A program made the translations under genes and the position numbers. DNA of 64,000 nt from Geobacter sp. Lineage in GTDB: Bacteria > Desulfobacterota > Desulfuromonadia > Geobacterales > Geobacteraceae. The notes beneath the pieces were generated by a model that was not told where the DNA came from, made no database searches, and worked only from the letters and a program-made list of their open reading frames with translations. Positions 56,474 through 64,000 of the stretch are shown piece by piece (position 1 is the first letter of the stretch; every line of letters starts with the position of its first letter). The stretch spans positions 62,001 through 126,000 of the forward strand of contig JACOUQ010000013.1 of the NCBI GenBank assembly GCA_016177775.1. Direction: 5' to 3'.

Positions 56474-59400
56474 ATGGTAACGAGAAGCATGCTTAAGCTC
56501 TTAAGCTGGCCGGTACTGTTTTCATTTTTTATGGTGGTTTTTCTGTCCATAGCTCCAAGCACGTTTGCCGCTCCTCTGAACTTCAGAACCATGGCGACTA
56601 TGCCGGTCGGCACTTCGGCGGCAGCTTCGGCGGTGGTCGCTGGAAAGGTATACGTACTTGGGGGGGCATCGGGCTTGGGCTTGACTCTCGATGTGTACGC
56701 ATATGATCCGGCCGCTGATGTGTGGTGGTCGGCGATGCCTCTGACCGAACCAATACGTAACGGTGCCGCGGCCGATAGAAGCGGAATCATATATATTGCC
56801 GGCGGAGATGCCCTTGGCGCTCCGCGCTATGCAGTAACTGCTTACAATACGGATACCGGTGCAAGCTCGAATCTCGGGAATCTTCAAGAGCCCCGGATAA
56901 ACGCATCTGCCGCCATAATAGGTGACAGCCTCTATGTAATTGGTGGGAGTTCCGATGCCGTGCTTGCTTCAATTGAGGAGTTTGATCTTAACAGCAATAC
57001 CAGCAGCATCAAAGCAACTCTTCCAGCCCCGAGGCAACTATCGTCAGCAGTGGCCCTCGGAGATAAAATTTATATCATAGGCGGCTTGGATGCCGCAGGC
57101 TCTCCGACAACTACCTGCTGGGAATTCGATCCGGCTGCGAACACCTTTGCCGAGAAGGCGTCGATGCCTGTGGCATGCACTGCAAAAAGCTCGCTGGCGG
57201 CAAACGGAAAGATATATGTTGTAGGAGGGTTGACAAGTGTCGGGCTGCCTCCGTATTCATGGAGTTCGGCGATCCTTGAATACGATCCGGCAGCGAATAC
57301 ATGGAAACAGGTTGGAGGGCTCCTGACGTCAAGACATTCTTTGATGGCTGCTGTTGTCAACGATACGCTTTATACTATTGGTGGCTCGCTCGCACAGATG
57401 TACAGCGATCCGCTGAATCTTGCTGTGAATGAAGCTGCTTCCCTTGTATCTTCCGAGCCAGATCTGGTGTGGGAAACGAAAGCTCCTCTCCCAGTCGGTA
57501 TCAATCGTGGCCAGTCGGGCATGATAAGCGGCAGGATATACCTTCTTGGCGGATTGTCGAGCAACGGCATAACCGATGAGGTGCAGATGTATGACCCGTT
57601 GACCAACACCTGGACACCGCAGCCATCTCTGTATCAACGTGTATTAGGAGCGGGGGTCGCTACCTGGGGCGACTCGATTTATCTTGCCGGAGGCGACCCC
57701 GGAACTGGTTCTGGAGTAACTAACATCGTCCAATTATATCATCCGGCTGACGGTATCGTCAGGCAGATCGGTACCCTCGTGACGCCACGGTTCAGGATGA
57801 ACGCAACGATCCTGAACAACAAGCTCTATGTTGTCGGGGGGATGGGGGAAAACGCTGTACTCGATACCATTGAGGAGTTCGATCTCGCAACGAATGTCAG
57901 CGTGATGAAGACGATACTGCCTGAACCACGGACACTGGCCGGCGTGGTTGCGGTCGGAAGAAAACTCTATATACTCGGTGGAACAGGCAATTCAGCGGCT
58001 AACACCTGTTTGGAATACGACCCAGTGGCCAATGCATTCACCCCAATCAGTCCGATGCCCATACCGGGTGACGTGAGAGCTGCCTTCCATGCGAACGGCA
58101 AGATTTATGTCGTAGGTGTGATGAGCAACACGAATCCTCCCGTTGACAACTCGATACAAGAGTACGATCTTGCAACGAACAGCTGGCGAATAATCGGGTA
58201 TATCCCTACTCCCAGAGTCGCGCAAATTGCCGAGTTCGCAGCCGGCAAGGCATATGTCGTCGGAGGGGACAACTGGCAGGACCCACCACTTACCGTGAAT
58301 GAGGTATGGTCGCTGCCCGACAGCTGGTATGTGGGTGGCGTCGATGCATTCTCCAGCGTCGTACGCTGGCCTGCCGCACAGCATTCTCCGGTCCTATCGG
58401 GGTCTTACCTTAACATCGGTAACAAGTTTTATCTGGTAACGGGATCGGATTACGACTCCAACGGAATCTGGGCTCAGCTCCAGGAGTGCAACCAGATAAC
58501 CGGAGAGCCGCTGTATGATCCGCAACTCCCCTATACGCCGTTGTGGGCAGATCTCACGGGTGCGGAAGGACGTCTCATCTCCGTGTACGATTTCTGGCCT
58601 GGTGGAGGCTTCGACATGACCCCTCCTCTGGTAGTTTCCTCGAACCCTGCCAGCGGAGCCGTGCGGGTGGGAACCAGCAAAATTATTTCGATAACCTTTT
58701 CCGAACAGATCGATTCAGCTTCCGTGACCTCGTCGTCCTTTTCCCTGTCGGGTCCGGGCGGAACCGTTGCGGGGGCCGTCGGCGTCGTAAATGGTTCGAG
58801 CGCCCAATTCGTTCCGTCTGAAAACCTGGAGCTTGGCTCGACGTATACCGCTATGGTTACCTCGGAAGTGAAGGACATGTCGGGGAATCTCTTGCAGGAG
58901 ACGTACTCCTGGAGTTTTACGACAATAGGAGTCGGCGAGGTTTCCTTCAGTCCCGCCGGTATCTACGGTGTCGGCACGAACCCCCGCTACATTTCTGCCG
59001 CCGATTTCAACGGGGACGGGAATGCGGATCTGGCAGTGGCTAGCTATAGCTATGATCAGTCTCAAAGCATCAATGAAGTTTCCATCATGCTTGGAAACGG
59101 TGACGGCACATTCGCGCCTGCAGTGAACTACTCGCCCATCGAAGAACCGTATTTGGTGAAAACCGGCGACTTCAACAATGACGGAAAAGTTGATCTTGTG
59201 GTATCAAGCTACAGTGCCGTTGCCGTTATGCTGGGAAATGGCGACGGCACGTTCGCCTCGCCCTTGATCTGCGGATCTGTGGGGGGGAGCGTTACCACGG
59301 GTGATTTCAACGGCGACGGGCGTCTTGATCTGGCAGTCGGCAACCAGTACATCTATGTATACCTTGGAAATGGCAACGGGACATTTTACTTTACCGGAAG

Positions 59401-60664
59401 CTTCGACGCGTGGTGGGGAGGAGGCGGATCTCTAAATACAACCGATTTCAACGGCGACGGCAAAGCGGATCTGGCAGCAATAAACAACCAGGGAATGGCA
59501 ATCCTTCTCGGCAACGGCAACGGCACTTTCCAGCCTTTGGTTAATTACAGCACGCTTAACTGGCCATCGTCGCTTGCACTCGGTGATTTCAATAATGACG
59601 GAAAGATCGACGTGGCGGTATCAGCAAGCGGCATTTCTATCTTTCAGGGGAATGGCGACGGAACATTTCAGCCGGAGCGAGCGTATCAGCCCTATTATAC
59701 CAATCGAATCATAACCGGAGATTTTAACAATGACGGGAACGCCGACCTTGCCGCAGTCGGCCAATATGGAGACGTGGTCACCATTTTTCAGGGGAACGGC
59801 GATGGAACCTTTAAGGATCTGGTAAGCTATACACAGAAACTTTTCCCCTGCGCACTGACAGCCGCTGATTTCAACAGGGACGGGAAACTGGATCTGGCTG
59901 TAGTTAACGAGTTCAGCAACAATGTCTCTCTCTGGTTCAACAATACTACTACGGCCGCCAATGCGGTTCCCTCATGGGTTTATGTCGCCTCTGCCAACTC
60001 TACCGGTACCTTCGGGGTTTCATGGGGGGCATCTGCAACTGTCGGCGCAAGCTACGTGGTGGAAGAATCGAAAGATGTCTCCTTCGCGACAAGCACGCAG
60101 GTCTACAGCGGTAGCGGCACCTTCGTCAACCTGGCCGGCCGCACCAACGGCACCTACTACTACCGGGTGAAGGCAGTCATGAGCGGTCATCCTGACAGCG
60201 CTTGGCAGTCACCACCCAACGGTTGCACGGTTACGTTACCATGCAAGGTACCTGCCTGGTCCTACGTGGCGACGGCCAATTCCACCGGCACCTTCGGGGT
60301 TTCATGGGGCGCCTCGGCCACTGCCGGAGCCAGCTACATCCTTGAAGAGTCCAGGGATGATGCGGGCTTTGCCAATCCAGTCCAGGTCTACAGCGGCAGC
60401 GGCACCTTCGTCAACAGGCAATCGCCCCCGGTTACAGCGACAGCGCCTGGCAATCTCCGGCTAACGGCTGCACGGTCAGCCTGCCGTGCAAAGCTCCTGC
60501 CTGGGCCTACGTGGCGACTGCCAACTCCACCGGCACGTACGGCGTATCATGGGGGGCCACGGCCACTGCCGGAGCCAGCTACATCCTTGAAGAGTCCAGG
60601 GATGATGCGGGCTTTGCCAATCCAGTCCAGGTCTACAGCGGCAGCGGCACCTTCGTCAATCTGA
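56474..60664 (+). CDS. Giant secreted mosaic protein, paralogue 2 (frameshifted): two Kelch sets, Ig-like, FG-GAP, FN3-like
   Basis: Paralogue of the preceding gene, 1396 residues as read. Signal peptide LLSWPVLFSFFMVVFLSIAP. Kelch set 1 (about residues 34-312) is closest to the first protein's Kelch set (KATLPAPRQLSSAV, LTSVGLPP). Kelch set 2 (330-612) occupies the place of RCC1. Then come the WPAAQHSP/CNQITGEPLYD module (619-712), a Big_5 Ig-like domain (715-817), FG-GAP repeats (824-1157) and FN3-like units from 1160. No InlB-like repeats. At 60418 a 40-base segment of the FN3 unit is missing, shifting the frame; the last 82 residues read out of frame to TGA 60664. ATG 56474 follows GGGGAGG. 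Confidence 0.8.
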   Translation: MVTRSMLKLLSWPVLFSFFMVVFLSIAPSTFAAPLNFRTMATMPVGTSAAASAVVAGKVYVLGGASGLGLTLDVYAYDPAADVWWSAMPLTEPIRNGAAADRSGIIYIAGGDALGAPRYAVTAYNTDTGASSNLGNLQEPRINASAAIIGDSLYVIGGSSDAVLASIEEFDLNSNTSSIKATLPAPRQLSSAVALGDKIYIIGGLDAAGSPTTTCWEFDPAANTFAEKASMPVACTAKSSLAANGKIYVVGGLTSVGLPPYSWSSAILEYDPAANTWKQVGGLLTSRHSLMAAVVNDTLYTIGGSLAQMYSDPLNLAVNEAASLVSSEPDLVWETKAPLPVGINRGQSGMISGRIYLLGGLSSNGITDEVQMYDPLTNTWTPQPSLYQRVLGAGVATWGDSIYLAGGDPGTGSGVTNIVQLYHPADGIVRQIGTLVTPRFRMNATILNNKLYVVGGMGENAVLDTIEEFDLATNVSVMKTILPEPRTLAGVVAVGRKLYILGGTGNSAANTCLEYDPVANAFTPISPMPIPGDVRAAFHANGKIYVVGVMSNTNPPVDNSIQEYDLATNSWRIIGYIPTPRVAQIAEFAAGKAYVVGGDNWQDPPLTVNEVWSLPDSWYVGGVDAFSSVVRWPAAQHSPVLSGSYLNIGNKFYLVTGSDYDSNGIWAQLQECNQITGEPLYDPQLPYTPLWADLTGAEGRLISVYDFWPGGGFDMTPPLVVSSNPASGAVRVGTSKIISITFSEQIDSASVTSSSFSLSGPGGTVAGAVGVVNGSSAQFVPSENLELGSTYTAMVTSEVKDMSGNLLQETYSWSFTTIGVGEVSFSPAGIYGVGTNPRYISAADFNGDGNADLAVASYSYDQSQSINEVSIMLGNGDGTFAPAVNYSPIEEPYLVKTGDFNNDGKVDLVVSSYSAVAVMLGNGDGTFASPLICGSVGGSVTTGDFNGDGRLDLAVGNQYIYVYLGNGNGTFYFTGSFDAWWGGGGSLNTTDFNGDGKADLAAINNQGMAILLGNGNGTFQPLVNYSTLNWPSSLALGDFNNDGKIDVAVSASGISIFQGNGDGTFQPERAYQPYYTNRIITGDFNNDGNADLAAVGQYGDVVTIFQGNGDGTFKDLVSYTQKLFPCALTAADFNRDGKLDLAVVNEFSNNVSLWFNNTTTAANAVPSWVYVASANSTGTFGVSWGASATVGASYVVEESKDVSFATSTQVYSGSGTFVNLAGRTNGTYYYRVKAVMSGHPDSAWQSPPNGCTVTLPCKVPAWSYVATANSTGTFGVSWGASATAGASYILEESRDDAGFANPVQVYSGSGTFVNRQSPPVTATAPGNLRLTAARSACRAKLLPGPTWRLPTPPARTAYHGGPRPLPEPATSLKSPGMMRALPIQSRSTAAAAPSSI

Positions 60665-61056
60665 CCGGCCGCGCCAACGGCACCTACTACTACCGGGTGA
60701 AGGCAACTGCCCCCGGTTACAGCGACAGTGCCTGGGTATCGCCACCGAACGGCTGCACGGTCAGCCTGCCGTGCAATGCTCCTGCCTGGGTCTACGTGGC
60801 AACTGCCAATTCCACCGGCACCTTCGGGGTATCGTGGGGCGCCTCGGCCACTGCCGGAGCCAGCTACATCCTTGAAGAGTCCAGGGATGATGCGGGCTTT
60901 GCCAATCCAGTCCAGGTCTACAGCGGCAGCGGCACCTTCGTCAACTTGACCGGTCGCGCCAACGGCACCTACTACTACCGGGTGAAGGCAATCGCCTCCG
61001 GTTACAGCGACAGCGCCTGGAAATCACCACCGAACGGCTGCACCGTGACGCGGCCG
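59960..61056 (+). repeat. FN3-like tandem repeats (second giant gene)
   Basis: Four units of the same type as in the first gene, the second one lacking about 40 bases at 60418. Stretches around 60330-60410, 60570-60660 and 60850-60945 are almost identical. Confidence 0.9.
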
Positions 61057-61059
61057 TAA
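60511..61059 (+). pseudogene. Out-of-frame 3' part of the second giant gene
   Basis: Continues the FN3-like repeats in the correct frame after the 60418 lesion: VATANSTGTYGVSWG, then two complete units and the natural end NGCTVTRP with TAA at 61057-61059. The frame is open back to just after 60418. The GTG at 60511 is a codon inside a repeat and not a likely start; there is no ribosome-binding site. Either the gene is truncated in this strain, or the lesion is an assembly collapse of near-identical repeats. Confidence 0.75.
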
Positions 61060-61209
61060 GAGGATGCCTTTCAGTTAAAATAATCAAGGGTGGGCTAAAT
61101 GCCCACCCTGATTTTTTTGCGAATTGGTTCATTTCAACAGATAGAGCTGCCGTTATTGCGATCAGGAGAGGAAGCGTTGGACACTAACGTCGGGGGGCCA
61201 TGTCAAAAA
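61052..61209 (+). repeat. Duplicated 3' flanking block, copy B
   Basis: Counterpart of 56304-56458. It overlaps the last 26 bases of the xylanase-like gene on the other strand (61184-61209). Confidence 0.85.
61081..61118. terminator. Terminator after the second giant gene
   Basis: tcaagggtgggc and gcccaccctga pair with one bulge, followed by seven T. It sits between convergent genes. Confidence 0.85.
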
Positions 61210-62332
61210 TTCGTGCCATTGCATTCCATGACAATTTACGTTGAAACTTTTCATCAAGTGGCAAGGGGCGGACTGGCGCTTTGTCATCACGTGAACGGTA
61301 TTTTGCCAACCAGGAATATTTATCGCTTAAGCCCCATGTCAGCACGGCAATAACGGCCGGCTCATCGAGCACAGCTGCAAGATAATCCTCGTAAAGTCCT
61401 GCGACGACCCTGTCTCGCACTGCTCTATCTGCAGGGAGCTTCTGGTCGATGACGTCCATTTCGGTGATCAGTATCTTCAGGTCAAGGCTCGCCACGTCTT
61501 TCAAAAAATTTCTCAATCTGACGGCATTAAAAGGTTTCCGGTCTCCTTCCAGGTGAGCTTGTATTCCGAAAGCATGAACAGGCGTTCCTGCGGATTTCAA
61601 CTGTTCCAGAGTCCTGAGAACGGCCATGCGCTTGGCTTCGTTATCCGGCGTGTCAAAGTCCAGACCGTTGTCATTATAAACCAGCAGCGCCTTGGGGTCG
61701 GCCTCTTTTGCTGCACGAAAGGCAATATCAATGTACCCGGGCCCCAGCAGGTTCAGCCAGGGGGTTTTGCGAAGGCCCCCAGGTTGCCCGTCGCTTGGCA
61801 GAATCGCTTCGTTCACCACATCCCACGAGTGTGTTCTCCCGGCATAGCGGCCGACGACGGTAGCGATGTGCTCGCATAAAAATTTCTCGGCGTTTCGAGA
61901 GGTCACGATATCGGGGAACCATTTGGGCATCGAACCATGCCAGACCAAGGTATGGCCACGGAAAAGCATCTTGTTTTTAAACGCAAATTCGACCAACCAG
62001 TCAGCTGGGGCAAAGTTGTAGCTGTTCGGGTCCGGCCGCAAGGTCCCCCATTTAAGTTCCCCTTCCGGGACAAGAATGCCGCATTCCTTTGCAAAGACAG
62101 CGGCAAATTCCGTGTCGGAGAAAAGGGTTCGCTGGTGACACGCGGCCCCGTAAACAATCCCTTTCGCTGCTGCCCGTTCCCGCAAGGTGGCTCTACCGTT
62201 TATTGAAAAATCGCGTCCGCTATCGTCCGCCATTTCGCTGTCACCAAGGTGACGGCAGCCAAAGAACGAGGCAAAGGCGCCAAAGCCGACCAAACCTGCC
62301 AATCCTTTTAAAACGGCCCGTCGTTCCATCAT
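61184..62332 (-). CDS. Glycoside hydrolase family 10 (endo-1,4-beta-xylanase-like), exported
   Basis: A 382-residue GH10 protein. The N-terminus MERRAVLKGLAGLVGFGAFA looks like a Tat signal (RRAVLKG), with SFFGC a possible lipoprotein Cys. The catalytic domain has FRGHTLVWHGSMPKWF, THSWDVVNEAILPS with the acid/base Glu, FGIQAHLEGD, ILITEMDVIDQ with the nucleophile Glu, and VLTWGLSDKYSWL. GH10 enzymes cleave xylan-type glucans and some other beta-1,4 glycans. ATG 62332 is favoured over 62365 (AGGAG upstream). Beside polysaccharide genes it may trim the cell's own exopolysaccharide. Confidence 0.87.
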   Translation of the reverse strand: MMERRAVLKGLAGLVGFGAFASFFGCRHLGDSEMADDSGRDFSINGRATLRERAAAKGIVYGAACHQRTLFSDTEFAAVFAKECGILVPEGELKWGTLRPDPNSYNFAPADWLVEFAFKNKMLFRGHTLVWHGSMPKWFPDIVTSRNAEKFLCEHIATVVGRYAGRTHSWDVVNEAILPSDGQPGGLRKTPWLNLLGPGYIDIAFRAAKEADPKALLVYNDNGLDFDTPDNEAKRMAVLRTLEQLKSAGTPVHAFGIQAHLEGDRKPFNAVRLRNFLKDVASLDLKILITEMDVIDQKLPADRAVRDRVVAGLYEDYLAAVLDEPAVIAVLTWGLSDKYSWLAKYRSRDDKAPVRPLPLDEKFQRKLSWNAMARIFDMAPRR

Positions 62333-62374
62333 TTCCCGTTCATCTCCTATATACGCCATCCCCACACTAGTGGA

Positions 62375-63142
62375 TTACAGGTTGCTGGGCTGTTGTCGTT
62401 TTAATAACTTCACTGCCAGGATTGCCAGCAGGAGCCACGGCTCCAGCAGGTAGCGCCTCCAGAGCCGTCGCGGTTCGCTCAAAAGGCGGTAGAGCCATTC
62501 CAGGCCCGCACGACCCATCCAGCGCGGCGGTGTCGGCACCGTTCCGGCTACATAATCAAAACATGCCCCCGCAGGAAGGATGACATTTGCCTGAATATGC
62601 TCCATGTTTTCCAAAATCCATTGTTCCTGGCGGGGCATTCCCATACCTACCATGAGCAGGTTTGGGCGCCAGGCGTTTATCTGCCTGATCAATTCCTGGT
62701 TTTCCATGCTTGTGGAACATGCGTCGAAGTATCCATGCATGGTCGCAATCTGAAGTCCGGCGAACTCCTGGCACAATATTCCTGCGGCACGTTCCGCGAC
62801 GCCGGGTTTCGAGCCCAGAAAGTAAATACGCAATTTCTGACGCACTGCCTCAGCCATGAGGGGCCTCACCCAGTCCGCATAGGTTACACGCTGCTGTCTT
62901 GTTAGCGGGTACCCAAGCAGCTTGCCGACAACAACCAGAAGCATCCCGTCGATATGGGCATAATCTGCTCTGGCATAAAATGAGCGCATTTCGGCATCAT
63001 GATGGTACAGATAGATACTATGCAGATTGTGGTTGGCGATTACCCGCCGTGTCCCGGAAACAACCGCCTCCGCGATGAGCGCATGGAGGTCGGCAACTGT
63101 CATGGGGGTTATTTCAACACCAAGGAGCGTGATTCGTTTCAT
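62375..63142 (-). CDS. WecG/TagA/CpsF family glycosyltransferase (GT26)
   Basis: A 255-residue GT26 protein. TPMTVADLHALI, NHNLHSIYLYHHDAEMRSFY, HIDGMLLVVVGKLLG near residue 65 and VTYADWVRPLMAEAV are the N-terminal family motifs. FLGSKPGVAERAAGIL and LLMVGMGMPRQEQWI near residue 165 are the donor-site motifs. Residues 230-250 are hydrophobic or basic, as expected for a membrane-associated enzyme. It would transfer a hexosamine or similar sugar to a lipid-linked acceptor. ATG 63142 overlaps the upstream stop (ATGA). Confidence 0.9.
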   Translation of the reverse strand: MKRITLLGVEITPMTVADLHALIAEAVVSGTRRVIANHNLHSIYLYHHDAEMRSFYARADYAHIDGMLLVVVGKLLGYPLTRQQRVTYADWVRPLMAEAVRQKLRIYFLGSKPGVAERAAGILCQEFAGLQIATMHGYFDACSTSMENQELIRQINAWRPNLLMVGMGMPRQEQWILENMEHIQANVILPAGACFDYVAGTVPTPPRWMGRAGLEWLYRLLSEPRRLWRRYLLEPWLLLAILAVKLLKRQQPSNL

Positions 63143-64000
63143 CGGCGGCCACTCACTATCCATTCCACACCTTGAATAATGCATTTGACTCGTGAATCCC
63201 AACTGTGTTCGTCATTTACCAGTTTACGCGCTCGTTGTCCCATGATTGCCAGGTCGTCCCGGGAATGGTATGCCTTTCTTAGCGCCAGTTTCAAACTCTC
63301 CTTGTCCCCCGGTGTGAATAAAAACCCGGTTTCCCCTTCCCGGACGAGATTTCGCGCATCTTCAAAAGCAGATGCCACAACCGGTTTAGCCATGGCCATA
63401 TACTCATACAGCTTAAGTGGTGAGAGGTACATGCTGCCGTCTGCGAACCGCACCTGCCCTGAAAATCCGATGTCAGCGCCGGCATGGTAGCGAGGCACCT
63501 GGTCGGGCGGTACTCGTCCGATATTTTTCAGGCGTTCCGTAAGCCCCAGCATTTCGGCCTTGGTTTGCCACGTCTTTTTCATGGGACCATCGCCTATTAA
63601 CACCAGGAAAATGTCGATACCCTCAGAACTCAAGTCAGCCATGGCCTCAAGGAGTAAGTCAATGCCCTGCCAGGTAATGAAGCTTCCGGCAAATACCAGG
63701 GTGAAGCCTTCAAAAACACGTTCAGGTTCATGCTTGAGCGGGTCAAAAAATACCGTGTCAACCCCGTTCGGCACTACCAGGATCTTGTCCGGCGCCATTC
63801 CGGCTTCCCGCACAATAATCTCTTTCAATTCCGCACTTACACAGACCAGCACATCGCATTTCCGATAAGCCCATAATTCCAGAAAGCGGGCAACCCGGCT
63901 CAATACTATGCTTTTCCGTTCGTTTCTGGCCTCCTTGAAGAGGGGGGCGTTTGTCTCCAGAATCCATGGCATGCCATGCCGCTTAAAGACCCAACCGATG
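63139..64000 (-). CDS. Glycosyltransferase family 4, 5' end beyond the window
   Basis: A GT-B enzyme open through the right edge (at least 287 codons); residues before MPWILETNAP continue outside without a stop. CDVLVCVSAELKEIIV, KILVVPNGVDTVFFDP, FTLVFAGSFITWQGIDLLLEA and SPLKLYEYMAMAKPVVASAF (a variant of the donor EX7E motif, with E in LYEYMAM) are visible. It overlaps the GT26 gene by four bases, marking an operon of polysaccharide genes on the minus strand. Confidence 0.85.
   Translation of the reverse strand, partial: IGWVFKRHGMPWILETNAPLFKEARNERKSIVLSRVARFLELWAYRKCDVLVCVSAELKEIIVREAGMAPDKILVVPNGVDTVFFDPLKHEPERVFEGFTLVFAGSFITWQGIDLLLEAMADLSSEGIDIFLVLIGDGPMKKTWQTKAEMLGLTERLKNIGRVPPDQVPRYHAGADIGFSGQVRFADGSMYLSPLKLYEYMAMAKPVVASAFEDARNLVREGETGFLFTPGDKESLKLALRKAYHSRDDLAIMGQRARKLVNDEHSWDSRVKCIIQGVEWIVSGRR

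Noticed and set aside
55285-61056. Direct repeats resembling a CRISPR array
   Set aside because: The unit is 282-285 bp, in frame and coding for FN3-like domains; there are no short repeats with unique spacers.

Overview
The window looks like chromosome of a Geobacter-type Desulfuromonadales bacterium. This rests on the gene order ffh-rpsP-khpA-rimM-trmD-SPOUT methyltransferase-rplS-rnhB-yraN, the paired nitrilase-like/nadE genes, the yggT-divIVA-yggU group, and the style of the large extracellular repeat proteins. The assignment is inference; there is no rRNA here to confirm it. I recognised no tRNA, rRNA, CRISPR array, insertion sequence or prophage.

Positions 1-30941 are a one-directional surface-polysaccharide locus: nucleotide-sugar enzymes (HddC-like, four extended-SDR enzymes including GMD-like and GDP-fucose-synthase-like proteins), a Wzx-like flippase, two GT9, three GT4 and three GT2 glycosyltransferases, four large GT-C/YfhO-type membrane proteins, five methyltransferases (one probably a tRNA enzyme), a cobalamin-binding radical SAM enzyme, and a 3-acetamido-sugar module (WxcM-like fusion plus DegT aminotransferase) flanking an AT-rich acyltransferase. 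Start/stop overlaps are common, so much of it is probably translationally coupled. Two AT-rich patches (about 2600-4000 and 23640-24880) suggest recombination.

Positions 31023-41841 are housekeeping: a DciA-like protein, SRP GTPase, the ribosomal protein/tRNA modification operon, RNase HII, YraN, a two-gene NAD synthetase, RsmI and a CorC-like protein. Positions 41926-46261 hold three cation-export families side by side (P-type ATPase, TerC, Gdt1/UPF0016), possibly a Mn/Ca homeostasis group. TonB-like, GalU, FolD, FmdB-like, YggU, DivIVA and YggT genes follow.

Positions 50847-61059 hold a tandem pair of giant secreted mosaic proteins made of successive beta-propellers (Kelch, RCC1, FG-GAP), an Ig-like domain and nearly identical FN3-like repeats. 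Both 3' ends show damage consistent with repeat recombination. The window ends with minus-strand polysaccharide genes: a GH10 xylanase-like hydrolase, a WecG/TagA/CpsF glycosyltransferase and a truncated GT4.

The most unusual structure not explained by genes is a family of 7-bp tandem arrays (mostly GTGARNN, also GGGACTN and relatives) at eight gene junctions. They often supply the stop codon of one gene and the start codon of the next, and sometimes form terminator-like hairpins.
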